64,000 nt of DNA from Rhodoblastus sp963703385 (GTDB lineage: Bacteria > Pseudomonadota > Alphaproteobacteria > Rhizobiales > Beijerinckiaceae), in contig OY969816.1 in assembly GCA_963703385.1 (NCBI GenBank), forward strand, positions 1,488,001-1,552,000, in the 5' to 3' direction. The notes beneath the pieces are model-generated. The model worked only from the letters and a program-made list of their open reading frames with translations, was not told where the DNA came from and ran no database searches. The position numbers were made by a program, and so were the translations under genes. Below are positions 56,325-64,000 of the stretch, in pieces. Within the stretch, counting starts at the first letter, position 1. Each line of letters begins with the position of its first letter.

Positions 56325-56957
56325 CGCCGCAACTCGAAGGCGGCGTGAATGGTCAGACGGACGGTGTCGCCAATCATGGGCGCGTAGGTTTTTATTCCGA
56401 ATTCGGTGCGCCTGATCGCGCCTTCGCCATCAAATCCCACGGTATAGCCCTTGGTGATCGGATTGACGCCGGCGCCGACGAAACGCGCTTGAAGAGTTCA
56501 GCGGCCTGGTCACGCCATGAAGCGTGAGATCGCCTTCGATGGTCGCCTGACCGGCGCCGGTCGGGATCACCCTGGTCGAGACGAAAGTCGCCTTGGGATA
56601 TTTGTCCGCGTCGAGCCAGTCCGCGCCGCGCAATTCGCCGGTGAGCTTTTCGACCGGGGTCAGGATCGTCGCCGCATTCACGGACACCTCGAGTCTCGAA
56701 TTGTCCGGATGGGCGGGATCGAGCTTGAGCGAGCCCGAGCCGCCGGTGACGATGCCGGAAAAATTCGACAGGCCGAAATGCGAAACCTGGAACAGGACCT
56801 GGGTGTGATAGGGCTCGACACGATAATCGCCGGCCTTGACCTCCCGGTTCGGGCTGGCCGGCGCCTGTTCTTGGCTGGCCGGCGGCTTGGCGAGCGAGGC
56901 CGCGCCGACGCCGAAAACCAGAGCCGCGCCGAGGCCGGCGACAAAAATACGTTTCAT
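56321..56957 (-). CDS. YceI-family secreted lipocalin-like protein (first copy), frameshifted
   Basis: About 212 residues when repaired. After a signal peptide (MKRIFVAGLGAALVFGVGAA) come YRVEPYHTQVLFQVSHFGLS, TGELRGADWLDADKYPKATF and GDLTLHGVTRPL. The frame breaks near 56493: removing one T yields QARFVGAGVNPITKGY, then GEGAIRRTEFGIKTYAP and the end AFELRR at 56321. The length is one base over a multiple of three. First gene of the yceI-b561-yceI operon and divergent from a LysR regulator gene. Confidence 0.88.
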
Positions 56958-57087
56958 GATCAGCTTCCTTTCGTTCAACAAAGACAATCGGCGAAAATTT
57001 TCGCCAGGCTCGCGGCTAATCTGAGGCCTCGGGCCCCTGGCGTCCAGCCGTTGGTTCATGATAGATTCCATCTGCTTTTCCGATAGA

Positions 57088-58014
57088 ATGGCCATGCGCG
57101 ACCGCCTTTCGCTCGACCAGATCCGCACCTTCGTCGCCGCCGCCGAAGAGGGCAGTTTTTCCGCCGCCGCGCGCAAGCTGGGGCGGGCGCAGTCCGCCGT
57201 CAGCGATCTCGTCCGCCGGCTGGAGGAGGAACTCGGCGTCGCGCTGTTCGACCGTTCCGCGCGTCTCCCCCGGCTCACTCCCGCCGGAAAACTGCTGCTG
57301 CGCGACGCCCGCGCCGTCGGCGGCGCCGTCGATTTCCTGAATTTCCGCGCCCGCGGTCTCTCGGAAGGGGTCGAGCCGGAGCTTTGGGCGGTGGTGGACG
57401 TCTATTTCCCCTTGCAGGCGATCACCGAGGCGGCCAGGGATTTCCGGCAGCGCTTTCCCGCGACGCCGCTGCGCCTCTATGTCGAGGTTCTGGGCGCGGC
57501 GACCGAGCCGGTGCTCGACGGCCGCGCCAGTTTCGCGGTGGTCGGCGGCCCGGCGTCCCTGCCCCCCGGCTTGAGCAGCGAGCCGCTGGCCGGCGTCGGG
57601 ATGGCGATGGTCGCGAGCCCCGACCATCCGCTGGCGCGTTTCAAAGGCGTGATCCCGCGGGACGAACTGGCGAAACATGTCCAGCTCGTGCTGACCGAGC
57701 GCGCCAGCCGGCCCGACAGCCGCGAATATAGCGTGATGTCGCCGACGACCTGGCACCTCGCCGACCTTTACGCCAAACATTCCTTCGTGCTGAGCGGCCT
57801 GGGCTGGGGCTCGATGCCGTTGCACGCCGTCGAGCGCGATCTCGCCGAGGGCCGCCTCGTGCGGCTCGCCACGCCGGAAATTCCCCTGACCGGCCTCACC
57901 GTGCCGATGGCCGCCGCTTATCGCACGTCGGCGCCGCCCGGCCCGGCCGGACGCTGGCTGATCGAGCGCCTCAAAACCTGCCCGCCAAGCAAAGCCCAAC
58001 CGCCGCCGAATTGA
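57088..58014 (+). CDS. LysR-family transcriptional regulator
   Basis: About 308 residues. The N-terminal winged helix-turn-helix is standard: LSLDQIRTFVAAAEEGSFSA, ARKLGRAQSAVSDLVRRLEE and LGVALFDRSARLPRLTPAGK. The effector domain follows from about residue 90. It is divergent from the yceI-b561-yceI operon, the usual position of a LysR regulator relative to its target, so control of that operon is likely. The start is uncertain: ATG at 57058, 57088 or 57094 are in frame and none has a strong ribosome-binding site. Confidence 0.9.
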   Translation: MAMRDRLSLDQIRTFVAAAEEGSFSAAARKLGRAQSAVSDLVRRLEEELGVALFDRSARLPRLTPAGKLLLRDARAVGGAVDFLNFRARGLSEGVEPELWAVVDVYFPLQAITEAARDFRQRFPATPLRLYVEVLGAATEPVLDGRASFAVVGGPASLPPGLSSEPLAGVGMAMVASPDHPLARFKGVIPRDELAKHVQLVLTERASRPDSREYSVMSPTTWHLADLYAKHSFVLSGLGWGSMPLHAVERDLAEGRLVRLATPEIPLTGLTVPMAAAYRTSAPPGPAGRWLIERLKTCPPSKAQPPPN

Positions 58015-58170
58015 CGAGCATCATGGCGGCGGACCGCTATCTTCCCTATCTTTAGAAGATTAGGGAAAAGCCCGCGCCTTGGCGGAACAGGGCGGGAGCA
58101 TCGGCGGAGCCGGCTCGTTTCCCCATTGAAGCGCCGTGGAAAAGCGGCGCCCAACCCCGAAATCGGGAGT

Positions 58171-58629
58171 ATGATCGTGCATAAAATCGCGCTTCCCCAC
58201 GACGCCTTCGTCTTCATCGGCGACGGCCGCAAGGCATTGTTCCTGCGCAACGAGGGAGATGAGAAATACGCCAATCTGGTGACCGAACGTGTGATGGTCG
58301 GCGAGGAGAATCCGCCGAGCCACGAACAGGGAACCGACAAGCCCGGCCGCGCCTTCAACGGCGCCCATTCCAGCACGCGCAGCGCCATGGAGGCGACCGA
58401 CTGGCATGAGATCGAGGAGCACCGTTTCGCCGAGCGCGCCGCTGAAGCGCTGGAGGTCATCGTGCGCGAGCGCGGCGCCACGGCCCTTGTGATCGCGGCG
58501 CCCGCCCGGACGCTCGCCGACCTGCGCCGCTGCCTGCACGCCGACGTCAAGGCCAAGCTGCGCGCCGAGATCGACAAGGATTTCACCAAAATCCCGGTGT
58601 GGGAGATCGAGAAGCATATCGTCGGCTGA
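58171..58629 (+). CDS. Host attachment family protein
   Basis: A 152-residue protein of the Host_attach (AtsE-like) family: ALPHDAFVFIGDGRKALFLR, TERVMVGEENPPSHEQGTDK, GRAFNGAHSSTRSAMEATDW and ALVIAAPARTLADLRRCLHA. The name comes from an Agrobacterium plant-attachment mutant; the biochemical role is unclear and the family is common in free-living bacteria. ATG 58171 or GTG 58177 may be the start; GGGAG spacing favours the GTG. A putative terminator follows. Confidence 0.85.
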   Translation: MIVHKIALPHDAFVFIGDGRKALFLRNEGDEKYANLVTERVMVGEENPPSHEQGTDKPGRAFNGAHSSTRSAMEATDWHEIEEHRFAERAAEALEVIVRERGATALVIAAPARTLADLRRCLHADVKAKLRAEIDKDFTKIPVWEIEKHIVG

Positions 58630-58636
58630 TCCCGCC

Positions 58637-58663
58637 CGCGCCGCCCCTCCCCCGGGCGGCGCG
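58637..58663 (+). terminator. Possible terminator hairpin
   Basis: CGCGCCGCCC and GGGCGGCGCG form a 10-base stem around a C-rich loop, 8 bases after the host-attachment gene. Only a weak pyrimidine tract (TCCGCTTTCT) follows, so it is less certain than the rpmG terminator. Confidence 0.5.
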
Positions 58664-58746
58664 TCCGCTTTCTCACACAAGGCTGAGGCAAACTTGCGCC
58701 GCTAGATTCGCGCCAATTCCGACCGCCCTTGGTAAAGGAGAGCGCG

Positions 58747-60435
58747 ATGCGAATCTGGCGCGACTTGAGCATAAGAACGAAAATCCTCTTCGCCTTTTCC
58801 GCCATGCTCGTGGCGCTGATTGCGCTTGGCGCGCTGGCGATGACCCGCATGGCGGGCATGGCCGAACAGTCCGCGACGATCCGCAGCCAATGGATGCCCG
58901 CGGCGACGAAAATCGGCTCTTTGCGCAAGGCGGCGCTCCTTTACCGTCAGGCGGAAACCGAGGCGCTGCTGGCGATCGCGTCCAATACCGGCGCGGCGGG
59001 CACCGAGGACGCGATGGCCGCCGCCGCCGCGCGGGTTGAACAGGCTTACGATGAATATCGGCCCTTCATCATCGCGGGCGGCGAGCCTGCCCGAATCATG
59101 GCCGAGTGCGACCGCGAATGGCCGGCGTTCCGGCAGGCGGCGCAGGAGGTCGTCGCCAGCGCCCGCAGCGGCCATCTCGCCGACGCCATCAAGGCTTACG
59201 CAAAGGCCGACGACGCCGGGATCGTGAACCTCCTCAATGGCCAAAGCGTTTCGATCGAACAAGGCGGCGCCGAGGCGGCGGGAAAGGTCGGGCAGGCCTA
59301 TCGCGATAGTCGCTGGCTGCTGTTGCTGGGCGTCGTCGCCGCCATCGGTCTCGGCGCGGCGATCAGCCTGGGCCTCGTCTTCAGCATAGCCGCGCCGCTG
59401 GCGCAGGCCACGCAGGCCGTGGACAGGCTCGCGCGCGGCGACCTCGACGCCACGGTGGAGGGCGCCGCGCGGCGCGACGAAATCGGCGCGCTGGCGCGCG
59501 CGCTGGAAATCTTCAAGGCCAACATGCGCCGGGCGCGCGACATCGAAAGCGAGGCGAAAAACGCCCGAATCGGACAGGAAGCCCAAAGGCGCGCGATGGC
59601 CGCGCAACTGGCCGGCCAGTTCGAAGGCAAGGTCCGGTCGATTCTGACCGGGGTGCTGCGGGCGGCGGACGACTTCCGCCAGTCCTCGCGAATTCTGAGC
59701 GACGCGGCGGTCGAAACCGCCGCCCAGGCCAAGGCGGTGGCGGACGCCTCCGAAGCCTCGTCGAGCAATATTTCATCCGTCGCCTCGGCGACCGAGGAAT
59801 TGACCTATTCGGTCAAGGAAATCGATGCTCAGGCGCGCGAATCCCGGCAGATCGCCGGCGATTCCGCCAATCAGGCCGAAGGGGCCGACCGGCAGATGCG
59901 CGATCTCGCCGCAGCCGCCGACCGCATCGGCGGCATCGTCAACATGATCGCCGACATCGCCGGACAGACCAACATGCTCGCCCTCAACGCGACGATCGAA
60001 GCCGCCCGCGCCGGCGAGGCGGGACGCGGCTTCGCCGTGGTCGCCCAGGAGGTCAAGACGCTCGCCGAGCAGACCAGCAAGGCGACCGCCGAGGTCGGCG
60101 CCCAGATCAACGACATCCAGGCGACCACCCAGCGCGCGGCGGAAAATATTTCGACCATCGTGCGCACCACCGAACGCGCCAACACCATCGCGCGAGCCAT
60201 AGCCGAGGCGGTCTATCAGCAGGGCGAGGCGACCAAGGAAATCGCCTCCAATGTGCAGCACGCCTCGCAGGGCGCGCATCAGGTGGCGGAAAATATCGGC
60301 GGCGTGCTCGAAGCCGCGCAAAGCTCCTCCGCCGCCTCCAACCGCATGCTGGATGCGGCCGGCGATCTCGCCAAACAGGCCGACGCCCTGCGCGGCGAGG
60401 TCGATTCCTTCCTCGGCGCCCTGCGCGCAGCCTGA
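58747..60435 (+). CDS. Methyl-accepting chemotaxis protein
   Basis: A 562-residue receptor. Membrane helix 1 (about residues 10-32) and helix 2 (about 190-212, LLLLGVVAAIGLGAAISLGL) flank a helical periplasmic sensor domain of roughly 155 residues. A HAMP domain (LARGDLDATVEGAARRDEIG) and a long signalling coiled coil follow. The hairpin tip is IADIAGQTNMLALNATIEAA then RAGEAGRGFAVVAQEVKTLA, the kinase-contact region. The C-terminus has no CheR-binding pentapeptide. No chemotaxis kinase genes are nearby, so it is an orphan receptor. The ATG at 58747 was chosen from GGAG upstream. Confidence 0.95.
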   Translation: MRIWRDLSIRTKILFAFSAMLVALIALGALAMTRMAGMAEQSATIRSQWMPAATKIGSLRKAALLYRQAETEALLAIASNTGAAGTEDAMAAAAARVEQAYDEYRPFIIAGGEPARIMAECDREWPAFRQAAQEVVASARSGHLADAIKAYAKADDAGIVNLLNGQSVSIEQGGAEAAGKVGQAYRDSRWLLLLGVVAAIGLGAAISLGLVFSIAAPLAQATQAVDRLARGDLDATVEGAARRDEIGALARALEIFKANMRRARDIESEAKNARIGQEAQRRAMAAQLAGQFEGKVRSILTGVLRAADDFRQSSRILSDAAVETAAQAKAVADASEASSSNISSVASATEELTYSVKEIDAQARESRQIAGDSANQAEGADRQMRDLAAAADRIGGIVNMIADIAGQTNMLALNATIEAARAGEAGRGFAVVAQEVKTLAEQTSKATAEVGAQINDIQATTQRAAENISTIVRTTERANTIARAIAEAVYQQGEATKEIASNVQHASQGAHQVAENIGGVLEAAQSSSAASNRMLDAAGDLAKQADALRGEVDSFLGALRAA

Positions 60436-60480
60436 TACGGTTTCCGCAAGATTGCTGCGCAATTCCCACGGAAACGCCAC

Positions 60481-60561
60481 GGCGCGAAAATCCTACAGAT
60501 CGCGGGCGGATTTTCGCGCCAACGGAATACGAATTCCGAATGATTGATTCGGAATTCGTAT
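60481..60561. repeat. Two adjacent perfect inverted repeats
   Basis: GGCGCGAAAATCC (60481-60493) pairs perfectly with GGATTTTCGCGCC (60508-60520). Directly after it ATACGAATTCCGAAT (60527-60541) pairs perfectly with ATTCGGAATTCGTAT (60547-60561) around GATTG. Neither is followed by a T-run. They lie in the gap between the chemotaxis receptor and the PCuAC-like gene. Confidence 0.85.
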
Positions 60562-60633
60562 GACAAGCCGCGCGACAAAAGGAAGCGCCTTTTCCGGGTT
60601 GGCTTGATGGGGGCGTCACTGCATTATGGTCCC

Positions 60634-61092
60634 ATGAAGCCAGACCCGCGCGCCATCGCCCTCGTCGTTGCGCTCCTCCCCGTTTCGCTCCTGTTCGCGA
60701 GCGGAGCGCAGGCGGCGGGCCTTTCGATCGACCATGTCTGGGCGCAACCGACGCCGCCCAGGGCCATCGTCGGGCGCGTCTATCTGACCATCGTCAACAA
60801 TGGCAAGGCGGTCGATCACCTCGTCGCGGCCTCGACCGATGTGGCGCGAACCGCCGAGGTCAGCGGCGTCCGCATCCTTCAGGACGTGCCGAACCAGCGC
60901 CATCTGGTGAATGTGGACATTCCCCCCGGGGGGAAAATCGTGTTCAGCCCCGGCGGCTATCACGTCCTGCTGCGCAACCTGAAACGTCCGCTCGTCGCCG
61001 GGGAAAGGTTTGAGGTCGACCTGACCTTCGAAAAAGCCGGCGACATTCCGCTCGACGTCAAGGTCGAGGCGCCGAAGCCGGGGGCGCCGTGA
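60634..61092 (+). CDS. PCuAC-type copper chaperone-like protein with degenerate metal site
   Basis: A 152-residue secreted protein of the PCuAC (DUF461) fold: signal peptide ending near GAQAAGLSI, then HVWAQPTPPRAIVGRVYLTI and VFSPGGYHVLLRNLKRPLVA. PCuAC proteins deliver copper to oxidases using a conserved H(M)X10MX21HXM pattern. Here the final HXM reads HVL, and the first pair reads EVSGV instead of an HXM-like run. The copper ligands are thus mostly missing, so copper binding is doubtful. The ATG at 60634 starts the signal peptide. No oxidase gene is adjacent. Confidence 0.85.
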   Translation: MKPDPRAIALVVALLPVSLLFASGAQAAGLSIDHVWAQPTPPRAIVGRVYLTIVNNGKAVDHLVAASTDVARTAEVSGVRILQDVPNQRHLVNVDIPPGGKIVFSPGGYHVLLRNLKRPLVAGERFEVDLTFEKAGDIPLDVKVEAPKPGAP

Positions 61093-61099
61093 ACCGAAT

Positions 61100-61921
61100 T
61101 CAGGAAGGGCGTGAAGGATCGCCCGGCCGCGCCGCCTGGCGAACGAGCGCCTGGCCATCCTTGACGACGATCGCCTCGCCTTCCGCCAGGGGACTCCAGT
61201 TCTCGCCGCTCAGGGGAACGCTGGCGAACAGGACGATGTGCTGGCGCGCCCCTTTTGGGAAATCCGCCGCGTCGCGGTCCGGCTCGCAGCGCCGCTCCAG
61301 CCGCCACAGGCCCGGCGGCGCGATGGCGCCGCCGTTCTGGATCCGGCGGTGGCCATGAGCGAATAGAGCGTCGCCGTCGGAATAAAGGAAATTCGCCGGT
61401 CCGAGCGCGCGCATCACGGCAGCGAAATCCTCGAAAACCGCGCGCCTTTTTTCGAGTTCGGGCATGGCCCCGTCCGCCCAAAGCGGCGCAAGACGCTCCA
61501 GCAGGATGCAGAAGGCGATCTCGGAATCCGTCTCGCCCACCGGCCCAAAACGCCGCGCCGCGCCGGCGAATTTCTGGTCGATCCCGTCGAGGACGCCATT
61601 ATGGGCGAAGACATGGGTCCGTCCGCCCAATTCGCGCTGGAAAGGTTGGGTGTTGGCGTGGGTTTTCGCGCCCCGCGTCGCGCGGCGGATGTGGGAAATC
61701 ATCAGGCGGCTGGCAATCCGCCGCTGTTCGATGAAACGGAGCCAGCAACTGTCGGCGGCCGGGGCCGGCTCCTTGTAGAGCCGCGCGTCCCGCCCATCGA
61801 GGAAGGCGAGGCCCCAGCCATCCACCGAAGCGCTGGTGAATCCGCCGCGATCCGCGAACGAGCGCAGCGAGAACGTCGCCCGCGTCGGCAGAAGGCTCGA
61901 AAAGCCGAAAAGTTCGCACAC
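61100..61921 (-). CDS. Class II glutamine amidotransferase (YafJ-like)
   Basis: A 273-residue stand-alone amidotransferase domain. The GTG at 61921 gives M-C-E-L-F-G, putting the catalytic Cys at position 2 as the Ntn-hydrolase mechanism requires; this decides the start over longer frames. Other motifs are ISHIRRATRGAKTHANTQPF, RTHVFAHNGVLDG and GPVGETDSEIAFCILLERLA, which bind glutamine. The acceptor substrate is unknown. The gene converges with the PCuAC-like gene (7-base gap). Confidence 0.88.
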   Translation of the reverse strand: MCELFGFSSLLPTRATFSLRSFADRGGFTSASVDGWGLAFLDGRDARLYKEPAPAADSCWLRFIEQRRIASRLMISHIRRATRGAKTHANTQPFQRELGGRTHVFAHNGVLDGIDQKFAGAARRFGPVGETDSEIAFCILLERLAPLWADGAMPELEKRRAVFEDFAAVMRALGPANFLYSDGDALFAHGHRRIQNGGAIAPPGLWRLERRCEPDRDAADFPKGARQHIVLFASVPLSGENWSPLAEGEAIVVKDGQALVRQAARPGDPSRPS

Positions 61922-62008
61922 GCCCTCGCCTCGCCGGTCTGACCTCAAGGCGGCGAAATCTTCCACGTTCCCCGCCGCCGGTCAAAGGTCCCGGCGAGGG
62001 ATCGCGTG

Positions 62009-62050
62009 CGTCACGGAGGGCGTCACGGAGGGCGTCACGGAGCACGTCAC
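62009..62050. repeat. Twelve-base tandem repeat overlapping a stop codon
   Basis: CGTCACGGAGGG is repeated at 62009-62020 and 62021-62032, with a variant at 62033-62044 and a half copy CGTCAC at 62045-62050. The half copy contains the stop codon of the DUF3365 gene (minus strand, TGA at 62047-62049). The repeat separates that gene from the amidotransferase gene. Confidence 0.85.
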
Positions 62051-62622
62051 TTGGCCGTGGCGTCGAGCGGCTTCTTCAAGCTAAAGGCGCCGCGCAGGTC
62101 GCCGAGCTTGAATCCGATCGCCCGATCCTTGGGGTAGAGCTGCGAAATCTTCTGCTTCAGTTCGGGCGCGACATTCGGGCCGTGGCAGGTCAGGCAGACC
62201 TCGCCGGTCGGGATCGCCTTGATGAAACGAAAAACCTTGCCGCCGTTCTCCTCGACGACTTCGGCGCTGACAAGATCGGCGGACTTTTCGCCCTTGGCCA
62301 GCCGCGCGTCAAAATTTTGCATCACCTTGCGCTCATAATCGTCCGGCGCGGCGGCGGCGTTGCGCGGCTTCAGGCTGGTGCGGGCCACCGACCAGCCGCT
62401 GCGCTTCGACAGATCGGCGGCGATTTTCGGCGCTTCCTGGTTGCAGACGTCCAGCGCGCCGAGCGGGCCGCTCTTCGCCATCGCGCCGCCAAGCGCGGCC
62501 TTGAGCTCTTTCCCATATTGCGCTGTCAGATCGGCGGCCTGCGCCTTCAGCGCCGCCTCGTCGGCGAAAGCCGGTCCGCAAAGCATAAAAAGCCCGAGCC
62601 CCGCCAGCGCGCCCTTGATCAT
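62047..62622 (-). CDS. DUF3365 (Tll0287-like) haem-binding protein
   Basis: A 191-residue secreted protein with a signal peptide ending near GPAFADEAAL. It has a helical sensor-like domain (AALGGAMAKSGPLGALDVCN, DYERKVMQNFDARLAKGE) and one c-type haem site, GEVCLTCHGPNVAPELKQKI. Tll0287-like proteins carry such a haem and are proposed redox sensors or electron carriers. AAGGAGG lies 5 bases before the ATG at 62622, which decides the start. It is divergent from the multihaem cytochrome gene at 62909. Confidence 0.9.
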   Translation of the reverse strand: MIKGALAGLGLFMLCGPAFADEAALKAQAADLTAQYGKELKAALGGAMAKSGPLGALDVCNQEAPKIAADLSKRSGWSVARTSLKPRNAAAAPDDYERKVMQNFDARLAKGEKSADLVSAEVVEENGGKVFRFIKAIPTGEVCLTCHGPNVAPELKQKISQLYPKDRAIGFKLGDLRGAFSLKKPLDATAK

Positions 62623-62908
62623 CAAAGCCTCCTTAAAGTTTGATAAGTTGTATATCTTATTTAACCGCCGACCGGCAAGGGCGGGCGCGCCGCCGGCGAA
62701 TTTGCCTGAAAGTCAGACGTTTACGGCTTTTTGTCCAGGATTCAGGCGCGACGAAACGACGCAGCCGGCGCCATGCGCGCCCTGTGCATTTGACAAAAGA
62801 CGAAAAAAAGTTTCATAAAATTTATAACTTAACGTCGCCCAAAGGGCTGGCGCGCTGGAGTGATTGCTGGCCAATCGCCGCTCCGGCCGGGGAGTGAGCG
62901 GAACGGCT
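62623..62908. other. Divergent control region between two cytochrome genes
   Basis: About 285 bases separating the DUF3365 gene from the multihaem cytochrome gene; it should hold both promoters. Patches at 62638-62662 and 62803-62832 are AT-rich. No operator or RNA element was recognised. Confidence 0.45.
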
Positions 62909-64000
62909 ATGACGACCAAAGCGCGATATTTCACTCTTGCCGGTTTCGCGCTTTTCGTGGCGACAGGCGGAGCCACGGCGCAGGAAAAGTTCCAGACCAC
63001 GGATTCGCCGCCGGCGCCGCCAGCCAAGTATCAGAAAATGGAGACGCCGCCGCCGCCCCCGCCGCCGGTGGTGAATCAAACCTCAGGCGCGGTGCTGGGC
63101 GAGACGGCCGACCACAGCAAATTCGAGGCGCTGAAAGGCCCGTTCGCGGACAGCGCCGCCGTCACCAAGGCCTGCGCGACCTGCCATACCGAGGCCGAAG
63201 CCCATATCAAGAAGACCATCCACTGGACCTGGGACTACGTCAATCCGCGCACCGGCCAGCATCTCGGCAAAGAAAACGTCATCAATAATTTCTGCACCAA
63301 CGCCAAAGACAACGAGGGCATGTGCGGCGTCTGCCATATCGGCAATGGCGTGAAGGCCGGCGAGCAATATGCCTTCAACAAACAGACCAGCGTCGATTGC
63401 CTGGTCTGCCACGACCGCACCGGGAAATATTACCGCCTGCCGCCGACGCGCGGCAATTCGGCCTGCGCCGCGATGTTCGAGGGCCGCGATCCGATCAATT
63501 TCACCGAGGTCGCCCAGCATGTCGGCCTGCCCGGCCGCGAGAACTGCGGAACCTGCCATTTCAACGGCGGCGGCGGCGACGGCGTCAAGCATGGCGACCT
63601 CAATTCGTCGCTGATCCGTCCGAGCAAGGCGCTCGACGTGCATATGTCGGAACAAGGCCAGAATTTCGCCTGTTCCGAATGCCATCTGTCCAAGCAGCAC
63701 GCCATCGTCGGCAGCCGTTATGACATGGTCGCCAAGGACGAGGGCGGACTCGGCAAGCCGGGCCAGCGTCGCGACGTCGCGAGTTGCGAATCCTGCCACG
63801 GCGCCACGCCGCATCCCAAGCCCAGCCTGATCGGCTATCAGCTCGACGCCCACGCCCAGCGCATCGCCTGCCAGACCTGCCATATTCCGAAAATGGCGCG
63901 CGGCGGCGTCGCCACCATCACCGACTGGGACTGGAGCACCGCCGGCAAGCTGTACAATGGCGCGGGCTATTACGAGGAAGAATATACCCAGGGCAATGGC
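62909..64000 (+). CDS. Octahaem tetrathionate-reductase-family cytochrome c, partial (runs off the right edge)
   Basis: A secreted multihaem cytochrome, 364 codons present with no stop. After the signal peptide (ending near GGATAQEKF) comes a Pro-rich linker (ETPPPPPPPVV), then seven CXXCH sites: CATCH, CGVCH, CLVCH, CGTCH, CSECH, CESCH, CQTCH. Layout and spacing suggest the octahaem tetrathionate reductase (OTR) family, whose members reduce tetrathionate, nitrite or hydroxylamine in vitro; the native substrate is unclear. The eighth haem would lie beyond the edge. Divergent from the DUF3365 haem gene, indicating a shared redox function. Confidence 0.88.
   Translation, partial: MTTKARYFTLAGFALFVATGGATAQEKFQTTDSPPAPPAKYQKMETPPPPPPPVVNQTSGAVLGETADHSKFEALKGPFADSAAVTKACATCHTEAEAHIKKTIHWTWDYVNPRTGQHLGKENVINNFCTNAKDNEGMCGVCHIGNGVKAGEQYAFNKQTSVDCLVCHDRTGKYYRLPPTRGNSACAAMFEGRDPINFTEVAQHVGLPGRENCGTCHFNGGGGDGVKHGDLNSSLIRPSKALDVHMSEQGQNFACSECHLSKQHAIVGSRYDMVAKDEGGLGKPGQRRDVASCESCHGATPHPKPSLIGYQLDAHAQRIACQTCHIPKMARGGVATITDWDWSTAGKLYNGAGYYEEEYTQGNG

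Overview
The window reads as chromosome of a GC-rich alphaproteobacterial methylotroph, most likely of the order Hyphomicrobiales (Rhizobiales), in the Beijerinckiaceae/Methylocystaceae neighbourhood. The support is the gene content: a lanthanide-type XoxF methanol dehydrogenase with XoxG and XoxJ, glutathione-linked formaldehyde oxidation, a phasin, a PQQ-linked beta-propeller/ABC-binding pair, an alphaproteobacterial SOS box (GTTC-N7-GTTC), and dispersed palindromes of the kind common in this order. The genus cannot be named from the sequence alone.

Layout. Positions 1-3274 (minus) hold a caa3-type cytochrome oxidase: ctaC with a fused cytochrome c, ctaD, and ctaE running off the left edge. 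Positions 3681-5744 (minus) hold methanethiol oxidase mtoX and an unassigned polytopic membrane protein. From 6121 to 19375 lies the C1 region: a ChrR-like cupin, frmA, xoxF-xoxG-xoxJ, a response regulator overlapping a small secreted Cys protein, an unknown secreted protein with the PQQ-associated beta-propeller and ABC-type binding protein, gfa, fghA and a pentapeptide-repeat protein. Together these would take methanol to formaldehyde in the periplasm (XoxF, electrons to XoxG) and formaldehyde to formate in the cytoplasm (Gfa, FrmA, FghA). MtoX would feed in formaldehyde from methanethiol, with electrons finally reaching an oxidase such as the caa3 enzyme.

Positions 19838-23363 carry a decayed IS481-type transposase tail beside tRNA-Gly(TCC), an ABC exporter, a phasin and small proteins. 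Positions 23485-35066 are a tightly overlapping glycogen operon, glgP-glgB-glgC-glgA, ending in a GlgX-MalQ fusion protein. Positions 35083-47183 hold palindromic repeats with a malQ remnant, a His-tailed EamA transporter, a universal stress protein, rpmG, a porin, a methyltransferase, gyrA, a DUF1097 protein, an ssb tail remnant, a cold-shock gene and ssb. Positions 47273-53998 hold uvrA (divergent from ssb across an SOS box), a likely terminated small RNA, and secF-secD-yajC. Positions 54336-64000 hold bfd-bfr, a yceI/cytochrome b561/yceI operon with a divergent LysR gene, a host-attachment-type protein, a chemotaxis receptor, a PCuAC-like protein, a class II glutamine amidotransferase, a DUF3365 haem protein and a multihaem cytochrome cut by the right edge.

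A striking property of the window is a set of single-base frameshifts in otherwise intact, conserved genes (membrane protein, mtoX, frmA, xoxF, glgP, glgB, secD, first yceI). Because essential genes such as secD are hit and most cases are +1 next to short runs, sequencing or assembly error is the simplest explanation. Coordinates for these genes are given across the break.
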